64,000 nt of DNA. It comes from Panagrolaimus kolymaensis (Eukaryota; Nematoda; Chromadorea; Rhabditida; Panagrolaimidae). Below, in pieces: positions 47,751 through 57,767 of this stretch. Each line of letters begins with the position of its first letter. Position 1 is the stretch's first letter. Below the pieces are notes generated by a model. It made no database searches and was not told the DNA's origin. It saw nothing but the letters and a program-made list of their open reading frames with translations. The DNA lies in assembly GCA_028622995.1 (NCBI GenBank), contig JAJQJQ010000014.1:682001-746000 (forward strand), written 5' to 3'. The position numbers and the translations under genes are program-made.

Positions 47751-50700
47751 GAAGAAGAAAAAAAATCCAAAATGAAATAAACAATAACAATTTTACGGAA
47801 GTTCATCTTATGTGGCGCCAACTATTGAACCTTGGTGAAAAATTGAAATTTCCAGAGAGTGTTTTTTTTTCACTGTCGGATTCACTGAAAAAACTATTTT
47901 TTGAGGATAATATTTTTTTGAAACTTACTTAATTTTCATAAAACTTGAATACCTATTTTATGCTTCTGTTGCAGCAGTCTATTTTTAGTATACAAATTTT
48001 TTTGTCTCCCCAAAAATAGCAGCAACACATTTGGATGCAAAAAAGTTGAAAAAACAATAGTAAAAAAATTTTTGTTTGAGTTTTTTGAAACTTGATCTCT
48101 TTTTACTATTTTTTTACTACCTTCTTTTCTTTCCTTCAATTTTTTTGTTGGTGGAATAAGTTTCTAAAAAAAAGGAGGGTGGCGGCATCCAAGTATGTGC
48201 ATGAAACACTTGAGAAATTAAAAATTACTGCAAAAAATGGGGATATCAAAGTGAAAACTGAAAGTACATTTTTCAAAAGCTAAGAAATTCTTAATTTGGC
48301 ACATTTGTTGGTAAATTTAAAAGAAAATTAAGAATCAAACTTGAAAATTACTTTTCCAAAAAGTTTAAGTTTTTCAATCAAAGGTCTAAAGATTCAAAGT
48401 TTACATTTTTTCAAGTTTAGGAAATTTGGAAGATTAAAAATCAAAAAACTTAATTATTTTTAGCAGTCATCCGATTTGAAAGGCTTTTTCTAAATTTAAG
48501 TTGAAGAGTCAAAAATTGGGGACAAAAATGGTATAAAAGCATAGATTTAAAAACAAAAATAAGGATGGTGGGATCAATATAATAAATTTTCAAAAATGAG
48601 TGCTATTATATGTATTTTCAAAAAAGGATAATCTTTTTTCTTCTTTTTTTTTTTGGTTAAAGAAATCTCAAGAGTACTTTAAAATTTTTTATTTTATTTA
48701 AAGAAATGAATGAAAGTGTTTGACCCTTTTCATCTTTCTAACAGTCTTGGAGCACCCACAACATGCAAAAACTATTTTTTATTTATTACGGTTTTTAAAA
48801 GAGCTATCGTAAAATTTAAATTCAAAAAAAAGAAGAAAATTATGACTTCAATGAATAGTAAAAAAAAGTGGCAAGAGATTTAATTTTTAAGTTGCAAAAC
48901 GTCTAAACAAAATCATTCAAAGTTTGTTGGGAAGAGTTACCTTTAGTGAATCTAAGGAACATAAAAGTTTATTTTTAAATTTTTTTGTGTTGATTTAATT
49001 TTTTTTATAAAAAGAAATTCAACGTTTGTATCAAAAAAAAAATTTAGTTAAGTTCACGTTTTCAATCTTTGTGTCTTTTTTTAACCCGAGTTCGGGGGTC
49101 ACGTTGAAGAAAAAAAACAACAAATTCAAGTTTGTGGGTTCCTCGAGAAAAAAAAGTTTCAAAAGAAAACAAATAATATTCTTTTCTTAGTCATTAAAAG
49201 AAAATCTTTCAAAAAATAAATATACTTTAAAGTTTGTCTAAATATAACAACAAAAAAACACCGGAAAATTTGTTATTTGTTTGAAAAAAAAGAAAAGAAA
49301 GAAAAAAGCCGCCAAAACGTGATTAATTTAGGAAAGAATGAAAAGAAGAAAAAAGTTAATTAAAAATTGAAAAGCGAAAAAGCGAGGAAAAAAAGAATCG
49401 AAAAAATTTGTGGGATATCTGATCTTTCGATTTTCTTTGACATTAAACTCGTTCATTCATGTGTGAACAAGATTTTTTTTCTTTCTTCGGTTTAATTAAT
49501 TACAAAGCGGGGGAAAACTAAAAAAATTTCTCAAAAGCCTAAAGATTAATTTTAAGACAAGCGTGAATAAAAATGATTAAGGGTAAAAATAAAGGAAAAA
49601 GTTAAGATTACAGAAAATGAAAGTCACAAAACAAATGTTTTTTTGATTTTTTTCAAACAAAACATAAAATAATATGGAAAATATGAGAAATACAAAGTAT
49701 TATTTCGAGATTCTAAGAAAAAATAATTTACGATTGTGATTAACCTAAAAAAATTTTAATACTAAATTATTGAAGAATCATGAAATTTAAACCAACCAAA
49801 AACAATGAAAGAAATGCTTCCAATAAAGAAAAAAGGCTAAAGTTTCAAGAAAGAAAGAAGAGGAAAAAATAGAAGAAAATGAAAAGAAAGGAAAAACCAT
49901 TTTCGGCAATTTGCATATCAATTCAATATTTTTATTTGTTATGGAAAAACTATTCATGAAGCCATCCATCCATATAAAAGAAATACCACCATAAATTTTA
50001 AAGAAAATTTTAAAAATGTGAAGAATCAAGAAATAAAAGTAACAATTGCTAAATAGGTTTTTTTTCATCTTCAAGCAGCTGTGTAAAGAAATTATATTCT
50101 TTTTTTGAAAGTATAATAATTTTCATAAGAAAAAGAGGGAAGGAATGAACAGCAGCTTATTAAACAAAACAAAAAAAGGTTTGAATTTTCACACATTTTT
50201 TTTAAATCGTGAAACGGAATGTTTGATTTTTGGTTAAATAAGGATAATGAAAAAGCAAACGAAAAATAGCAAAATATAACTCGAAAAATAGTTTTTCTGC
50301 TTTTTAAATTTTTAGAAAGTTTAAGTGTTTAAATTTTTTATTAATTTAAAGTTTTGATCAAAATAAACAATGAAAATAAGGAAGGAAAAAAATGCGGATA
50401 AATATACATATTGTGACAAGTAAAATAGTAGCAAAAACGAGAAAAAAAAAATAAAAAGGAACGGAATAAATTTTTTTTGAAGTAGCTGTTGCCATCGTTG
50501 TCGCTGCTGGTCCTCTTTGGCAAATGTCTCGCGTTTAAATCAGCCCAAACCCAAAATGAGGAGGAAAGGCGACAAAATGAGTAGGTTTTATGAGAGAGAA
50601 AAAAAAAGCAAGAAAATGAGTAAGTGAGTGACCGCTTTGAAAGAGGCGATAAGAAAAAAGAAAAAAAAGAAGTAGCGTACATAAAAAGGCAATAAATGAG

Positions 50701-52788
50701 AAGAAGAAAAAATAAAGTGCCATTGATGTTTTTGAAGTTCTTCCGCCAATCTAAACAAAAACTCAAAAAGCTTTAGAAGCTTGGGAAAATAAATATATGT
50801 ATGTTCGTTATCTTTCGAAGTCATGTTTCTAAATGGAACATGTTTACCGGAAAAGAAATTAGGTTAAATATGGGAGATAGCGAGGGCTGGTCAAGCCAAA
50901 GCAAAATGATAAAAAAAATTAATTCAAAATAACTATCAAAAAATTTTGCCGTCCTATCTTTTTTTTCTTTCAAGAGAGATATAATAAATAATGCTTTTAC
51001 CATTTTAAAATTAATTTCACGCAAATTAAATAATTAATTCTTATTGCAATGAAAATTTGTGTTTTGCATTTCTTGTTTAAAAATATTTTATGAAACCTCT
51101 TCTCACATTTGATCGAAGCAAAGTAAAATTAAGAACACATCCATCTAAAATTTTGCCTTTTCATTCTTCTTTTTTTGTTTGTTATAAATTTTTATAATAA
51201 TTGTTTGCCTTTACCACAAAAAAACTTTCATTCAACTTTTTCTACTCAAAAAAAAGTATTATTGCTTTACGTTTGTGTGGTCATAGATATTGCTTCAAGG
51301 GGTATTAAAAAAAACATAATTATTGTTGAGCCATGTGCTTGAGAGAAGAAAAAAATGATCAAGAAAGTGTTTGCTTTTTTACTCGCTTTCAAATAAAAAA
51401 TTTTTTTTTACACCTTTCATTCTTTTTTTAGCATCGTCATAAAAAAAAATAAGAGAGGGAGAAGAAGAGGAAAATAATCAGCATTCGGCATTGAAGTAGT
51501 GGAATGCGAACGAGACCAAACTCTCCCCAACCTCTTATATTTAAAGGAATGAATGTGTGGATGAATGGCTGAATTGCTTGGTTTAAAAAAAAAAAAATGC
51601 GGGAGAACAAAAAAAAAATGAATAAGCCAGGATGAAAAATGACGATCATCAAGTGTAGTGGCATGCGTTCGTTCTCTCTTTCAATGAATAGAAAAAAATC
51701 TCTTTCAATGTCACTAATATAAATAAAAATAGTAATAGTAAAAAAATAATAATAATATAATGGTCAAGTGGTCAATTTTATAGTATTATCATGGGAGAGA
51801 AAAAAAAGTAGGCGATTAAAATTGGGATGGATGGTCGAAGGCTAGAAGAAAGAAGACCATGTTTCCTTGAAATTTTGTAAAATAAAAATTGTCTTATTTT
51901 ATTTTTAGATAGCTACTTCTAATCACGTGTAAAACCCAAAAGCTATTACAACAAATCACTCCTCCAACAAAACTTCTTTTTTTTCATTTGAAACAAAAAA
52001 TAAATAAGCGTGATTGAAGAAAACGTAAAACACACCACTTTAAATTATATTTTTTATATTTGAAGAGTTTGAATATTGGTTTCCAAGAATATAACCAAAT
52101 AAAATTTAAAGTGGTACTTATAAAACTGTTTTTCAAATATGCACTTGAAAATGCGTAAAAAATACAATAAAACTGAGACTTGAAATAGATACATATTTTG
52201 ATCAGAAGATTAACAAGATCTGAAACTCCAGAGCGACATGGAATCGAAATGCAAAAAAAGTTTTATAAACAATGTTTTTTTACATCAAAAAATAGCATGA
52301 AAGGGTAATTTAAAAAATATGTATTTTTCCGAGATTTCCCGCTATGAATTTCTTTGATTTATAAAAGAGAGGCAGGCGTTTGCGCATTCACAACAGTTTC
52401 CGTTCCAAAATAATAATTGTTGTATCCTTCAAAAACAAGGTCATTTATGGAACAAAAAAACAAAACAAAAAAAGAACTCTAGAAAGGAGCTTTCGTGATT
52501 TCAGCCGAAAAGTTTTTTTCAAATTGACAGTATCAAATTTAAAAAAAGCTATAAAATATTGGCAGTGTTTGTTCTCCAAAAATGGTCAAGAAAAAGAAAA
52601 GGAATAATTATTGAGACAAAGATAAACAATACAACAAAAACCTAACTTTTAGTAGCTAAGAAAAAAATGAATGGAAAACCAAATATCTTTTCCATTCTTA
52701 AAGATACTTATGTATTTTTATTTAAAAATTGTAACTAATACCTGAAACTACTTTGACTTAAAAGGGTTTTTTCATATGTTTGTTTACT

Positions 52789-52893
52789 TTATTCTTCCAC
52801 AAGACGACTTTCGTTGTATGTATCGACACATAAATGAAATACAAAGCCGGCAGTTCCGGTCAAAGAAACAAATAAAAAAAGGCAAGCGACCAT
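52789..52893 (-). CDS. Candidate 34-residue secreted small ORF
   Basis: ATG at 52893-52891; the product begins MVACLFLFVSLTGTAGFVFH and ends LCVDTYNESRLVEE. It has a signal-like hydrophobic N-terminus and a short acidic tail. An AATAAA-like signal (AATAAAG) overlaps the stop codon on the same strand. The island is GC-richer than its flanks. In-frame sequence extends upstream, so this could be the last exon of a longer gene. Confidence 0.28.
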   Translation of the reverse strand: MVACLFLFVSLTGTAGFVFHLCVDTYNESRLVEE

Positions 52894-53016
52894 CAAAAAA
52901 TAGGAGAAGCAAACAAACAAAAAATATGCATATAAACTTTTCAAAAATGAGGAAATTTTTTTTCCAAAACTCGGATCATAAATCGCCAAATTTAATTAAT
53001 CATTTTAAAATTAAAA

Positions 53017-54143
53017 TTAACAATAACTCATAATATATTCTGTCACAGAATAAAGTTTGGATGCATCAGGCTGAAAATATAAAATCATAAATTTGAAGAA
53101 GTTCGACCTTAAAAAAATGGCACTCACTTGAATGGAATTTTTAGTGAATTGACCATGAAAATCTTCATTAATTTTATATTTTCCATTCGATAATTTATTA
53201 AATAAATCTTTTGCATTTTTATTTATTTCAGTGGGAAACATAAAAATATTAGTATATTCATTTTTTAAATTTGGAATAGATTCTAAAATATTTTTTAATA
53301 AAGTTTCAGCAATTTCTTTAGAATTTGCATAAAGTGGACCAATCGCAATTTGCTTATTATTAACCATTCGAATTCCACCAATTCCAACTATTCTTCCTTC
53401 AAAATCCATTCCAATTTTGGAAAAAGTATTTTTACATTTCATAAAATTTAAAATAAAATTATCTCTTCGAATCCCGCCATTCATTTTAGTATCAAATTCA
53501 ATAAATTTTTGAGGATCAATTTTTTCTGGACTAATTATTTTAATTTTATCGTCTGCTTTTAATTTACTTGGATCCACATCTTTAATTTCTGCCATATATT
53601 CTTTAAATATTGAATTCATATATTTATTAAAACCATATTTATTTGCATATTTTTTATGCATGCTATCAACGCCAAGTAAACCAAAATTAATTCCATCAAA
53701 TTTTGGGTCATGAAACGCAAGATTCCATAATTTAGCGCCAACTCCAATTCCACGAAATTCGGGCAAAACAAAAAACATTCCAATCATTGCTAAAGGTTCA
53801 GAACCATCAAGGGAAGGATAAAATAAAGTTGCAACAGAACCAACAGTTTTATTTTTTGTTTCTTTATCGATGGCAATTATAAAGTTAAAATTATCTTTTC
53901 CAAATCCATCGCTCCATCGTTCAAAATCTTCATCAGCGCATAGCCAATGTTCATGATCGCCGGTCTAAAATCAACGAATTTTAAAATTTTTATCTAATTT
54001 TTTGGAATATTAAAAAACGAGCAAAAACTAACGTTTTTTGTTATAAAAAAATGTTTCAGTGGCATAGAAAAAAAACTTACTAATTGAACAATATCTTTCC
54101 ATCGATTTAAATCTGCATTGAAAATAAATTCAATTTTATCCAT
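53017..54143 (-). CDS. GNAT-family N-acetyltransferase, YitH-like two-domain type
   Basis: Three exons (54143-54081, 53964-53128, 53070-53017) give 317 residues. The acetyl-CoA binding motif A is clear: MIGMFFVLPEFRGIGVGAKL, with R92-G-I-G-V-G97, preceded by a beta strand containing VGSVATLFYP. The C-terminal half (from about 130) repeats a GNAT-like layout (GRIVGIGGIRMVNNKQIAIG, YTNIFMFPTEIN). This matches nematode proteins with an N-terminal GNAT and a YitH/DUF1248-like C-terminal domain. The likely activity is transfer of acetyl from acetyl-CoA to an amine; the substrate is unknown. No signal peptide or membrane segment, so probably cytosolic. The last intron is 57 bases with a GTGAGT donor. 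Confidence 0.85.
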
Positions 54144-54739
54144 TATTTCAATAAAATTTTTTTAGGAATTGAAAAAGTTTAAAACACTATTTTTCCTACC
54201 AAAAATAAATGAAAATTAGAAAAAATCGATATGTCTTCTGAGACTGATAAAAAAAGAAACGTGTGTTAGCATTGATTATGTATGTATGACTTTTTCTTTT
54301 CATGATAAATGATCGATCTTCTTCGATACCAACGACGACCACCATACATTGACAAAACTTTGACATAATTTAAAATAAAATCAAAAAAAAAGAACGGTTT
54401 TTAATATTGTAGATTAATTGATTTAATATTTTATCATTCCGAAAAATTATAGAAAAGAAGCTTCACGTTCGAATTAGATACATGTAAATAAGTTTTGTTA
54501 AAAGTTGTGATAAATTGTAAAAACTAAAATATGTATTAATATGGATCGTTAGAAATAAAAGTTATTATAGAGAATTTTATGCCTGTTGTTGTCACCCATA
54601 AGTTGCTGGTGTTAATTTTCTTCTCATTTTCTTTTTTTTAAAGCCGTGACTCATAAAACTTTCTTCTTTCTCCTTTTTTGTTGTCTCTCAAATGCTTCAA
54701 CCATAAATGACGTTCAAGCTTTTATCTTTGTATTTTCGT
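54144..54739. other. Intergenic gap upstream of tRNA-Glu
   Basis: Presumed promoter region of the acetyltransferase gene (minus) and 5' flank of the tRNA. AT-rich; no gene is seen. Confidence 0.5.
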
Positions 54740-54812
54740 TCGGTTATCGTCCAGTGGTTTAGGATTTCGGCCTCTCACGCCGACGACCGGGGTTCGAATC
54801 CCCGTAACCGAG
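54740..54812 (+). tRNA. tRNA-Glu (anticodon CTC)
   Basis: Complete cloverleaf: acceptor stem TCGGTTA pairs with TAACCGA, with G as discriminator. The D-arm region is CGTCCAGTGGTTTAGG. The anticodon loop CTCTCAC places CTC at 34-36, closed by TCGGC/GCCGA. The T arm is CCGGGGTTCGAATCCCCG. The A box and B box (GGTTCGAATCC, 54791-54801) are internal Pol III promoter elements. A T-rich run at 54816-54823 can terminate transcription. No intron. It reads glutamate GAG codons. Confidence 0.95.
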
Positions 54813-55431
54813 ACTTCTTTTTTCATTTTTAAAATAAAATCCAAAACAAGTCAATCAAAATAATCAATAAACTTTTTTTCTTTTTTTTTATGTTGGAAAG
54901 AAAAAACCCTTACAATGCATGAAAACAATAGGTAGTAAAAAGAAATCCATGATCCTCTAGCTGCTTACAAACAAAATAATAAAAATGTTATGCCTAATTT
55001 AAAAAAAGTTTGCCAAACTACTAACAAGAAACTTTTTTTCCATTGTTTTTATTATCCTTAAATGTACTTACAAAACAAATCACATACAAAAACTAAAAAA
55101 AACATTCCATCCTATTTTCAGCAACACCTTTCTCATTGTCGTCTAGTGATTAGATTTCCAGGCTAAAGAGATTCGATTTTTTTTAAAGCTTTTATTAATT
55201 ATTGCTTTTTTTTAACTTAAAAAAATAACTTTTTTCCCTTCTCTTTTTTATTTACAGACAAGATTAAAAACTTAAAACATTATAAAAAAAGTAAAAATTA
55301 CAATAGAGTTATAAAAAGATAAAAGCAATCTTTTTCCTGAAGAAAAAAAACGAGCATTATTTATGGATACATCGAATCTTACAACAAAAAATACATAATT
55401 TACAAATTTCATATTTCCAAAAAAATGTTGG
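54813..55431. other. Intergenic gap with a decayed tRNA-like fragment
   Basis: AT-rich DNA between tRNA-Glu and the 3' end of the Hsp70-like gene. Apart from the tRNA-like fragment at 55131-55180 nothing is recognised. Confidence 0.5.
55131..55180 (+). pseudogene. Degenerate tRNA-Glu-like fragment
   Basis: The stretch TCTCATTGTCGTCTAGTGAT followed by TAGATTTCCAGGC closely follows the 5' half of tRNA-Glu (compare the intact gene 390 bases upstream). A truncated T-arm-like GATTCGATT and a T run come soon after. The anticodon stem and 3' acceptor are missing, so it cannot fold as a tRNA. It could be a decayed duplicate or a tRNA-derived retroposon remnant. Confidence 0.5.
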
Positions 55432-57126
55432 TTATTCAAACAAAAACTTTTTATTTTGCCAATTTCTCATTCTTCTCGCAACTTCTTTCAATTCTTTTCT
55501 TTCATTCAAAGCTTCTCCGCTTTGTTTTTTAGTTTTAAATTTTTTAGGTTTATTATTTTCTTCAACATAAATTGCCGAAGCTGCTGCCGCTGTAGGTTGA
55601 CGTCGCCGAGCTCGTTTTGGTCGATATTGTCTTTGTTGACGAGTTTTTCGCTGTCTTATTCGTCCACCAATAACTTTAATTTCTTTTGATGGAGAATAAT
55701 GGGGAGGTTCAATTTCAGGGAAAAATTCCATGGTGGATTGAAGTAATTTTGGTTCAAATCTTGCAAAAGTATAATCATGTGTATCATTTTTTTCTAAAGG
55801 ATTTGGATGGTCGAGGAAGAAAGTTGTGACACTATTGATATCAATTTTGAGCGTGTAAGATATTTCACTTCGATTTGGAGGATATGGATATATTTGTTGG
55901 ACCTTCCAATCTGCATCTAAGCCATGGTTATTGAATTCAATCTGAAAATTTAGAAAAAAAATTATATATTCCAAAAACAAAAATAAATAAAACGTTGATA
56001 GACGACTTACTGAAAGTTGCTTGCAAACATGTTTGCCGCAATCAAATTTTCCTTCCAAATTTATTGGTAATGGTTTTCCAAAAACATCAAGTTTATGAAA
56101 AACCTTATTATCGCAATTAATTCGCAATTGAGAATTAAAGCATTCAGCAACATTATATTTTGCTGAAATTTCGTCGCCGCCGCTTCCATATATTCTGGCT
56201 TTGAAAATAGCTCCATTCAAACAATCCAATGCAGAATTTTTGGGTTCACGAAAAACAAATTTCACGATTGCCGGATGTAAAGATTTCGAGAAAATATCCA
56301 AAATATCTGAACTTCCAAATTCATTCGTAAAATGATAAACAACAAATTTTTCAACATCAAAATTTCCCGCCAAATTTTTAATTTCCTCAAAACCCGATGG
56401 AGAAAAATCATTTGCATATGTTTCATTAAATTTTATTTCCCATTGCTGTTGATTTTCGGATGGTTGCAAACAAATAAAATGATAAAATTTAGAAAACAAC
56501 AAAATCACCGCCGCTGCTTTTCCATTTTCAACCTTGCATTTACCTTTTTTAAGCATTTCCATACACATCGCAGTTTTCCAATCAATTATATAAACATTTT
56601 TTATTTCATTCTTTAAAGAATGCTTAGAAATCCATAATCGATTTAAATGGGTATCAAATTCATTTAATACAAAAACAATACTCGCAATATTTCTTTGTTT
56701 GAGTTTTAAATCAACAAAAATTTTCTGAAAAACTTGTCGAGTATAAATTGAAATATTTTGTTGACTCGCGGGTTTAGCTAATCCATGATTTATTCGTTGT
56801 TAAAAAAGTTTGGATGATTTTGTTGAATAAATTAAGGGTGGAATTTTAATTGGTGGATATAATTTATCTACATGAGAATCATATATTCCAATATAATCAT
56901 TATTTACGCCAATATGATATCGGGCTGCCATGATCGCTATTATTTTGAGAGTACCGTAACCATAAAATAAATAAGTTAATAAAAATAGAATTAATAAAAG
57001 TAGGTTAATAAAGAAAATAAGTAAAAAAGGTGTTAGTTGAAAAAATTTGTTTTTCCTTCCAAATTGTGTCTTTTGAGACAGAACATTGATGTCAAGTAAA
57101 AAGACATTTTTGTGGCATTGGGACAT
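55432..57126 (-). pseudogene. Divergent membrane-anchored Hsp70-like protein with an in-frame stop
   Basis: Two exons (57126-56011 and 55941-55432) joined by a GTAAGT/TTTTCAG intron would encode about 540 residues in one frame. A single TAA at 56800-56802 (codon 109) interrupts it. The N-terminus is cytosolic with one strong transmembrane helix (LTPFLLIFFINLLLLILFLL). Then comes an actin/Hsp70-fold ATPase-like region: MAARYHIGVNNDYIGIYDSH resembles the first phosphate loop, and SALDCLNGAIFKARIYG resembles the conserved GAA-helix. Key Hsp70 residues are poorly kept, so ATPase activity is doubtful. The C-terminus is strongly basic (RIRQRKTRQQRQYRPKRARR). Reading stays open on both sides of the stop without a frameshift, so it is a recent nonsense change, a sequencing error or two separate ORFs. 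Such divergent Hsp70-like families exist in nematodes; the identification is by pattern only. Confidence 0.6.
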
Positions 57127-57767
57127 ATTTTATTTTTATATTTTGAGCGGGCTTTTTTTATTATTAGTTTAGTGTTCGACAATCAATAACACCAATTTAC
57201 AAGTTTATTTGGTTTGAGATGGCATAAAAAAAGACATTTTTCTTTTTGGACTGTTTCATCATTGGCACTTTATTAACAAACATTTTCAATCTTCAATGCA
57301 TCAATACTTCATAATAGACAAAAGAAAAAGCAAGGAAGAAATAGCCTTAATTTTTTTCCATGCAAAAAATTACTCGAAAAATATTTTTAATTGGCATTTT
57401 TTTAAGACAAACATACAGAATATCATTTAAATTGCTAACTATAAAAGATTAATTTTGATTTTGCTTGAGACCTTTGCGACGGAAAGAAAGATTCATTGGA
57501 AAAGATCAATGAAGGAAAGAAAAGGATGAAGAAATAAAATTTTCGCATTCCCACAAAATTTCAAGTTGTTTATTTTTTTGAAAAACACTTTAAAAATTTT
57601 ACTCAAACTTTATAGTAAATAAATAAACGCTTACAAAAGATTTTTTTGTGCATAAAAATAAAAAGTTGTTGTCTCTTTTATTTTTTTAGTTTCCGTTTTT
57701 TCTTTGAATAACAAAGATTTTTTATTTATTGTTAATTTTTTTGCAGAATAAAATTAAATTGACCGAT
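57127..57767. other. Divergent promoter region
   Basis: Lies between the Hsp70-like gene (minus) and the HAT/F-box gene (plus). AT-rich. A strong acceptor TTTTTTTGCAG at about 57736-57746 precedes the first recognised exon of the plus-strand gene. So either a 5' exon lies in this gap or the site takes a spliced leader. No other gene is seen. Confidence 0.45.

Larger units (their letters stand above)
36653..53016. other. 16 kb gene-poor AT-rich region with scattered GC-richer islands
   Basis: No multi-exon gene could be assembled on either strand. Sequence is dominated by A and T runs; most open frames are Phe/Leu/Lys-rich accidents. Simple repeats: (CT)n 36991-37005, (AT)n 39320-39335, (AAT)n 40444-40461, GCTC repeats near 43970-43980, (CA)n near 46763-46775. 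Islands of near-normal composition occur at about 40720-40830, 43960-44000, 44100-44165, 44300-44380, 44660-44710, 45845-45930, 47620-47730, 50480-50570, 51480-51545 and 52790-52900. Five of the small ORFs in them are listed separately. The islands may be exons of a long-intron gene, promoters or enhancers. Confidence 0.4.

Noticed and set aside
49085..49096. CCCGA GT TCGGG hairpin as a possible regulatory RNA
   Set aside because: Only a five-base-pair stem with no further structure or neighbouring gene; likely chance.
50341..50766. 141-codon minus-strand Phe/Ser-rich frame
   Set aside because: Composition is typical of translated T-runs; only a 90-base island is balanced, and it is open in other frames too.
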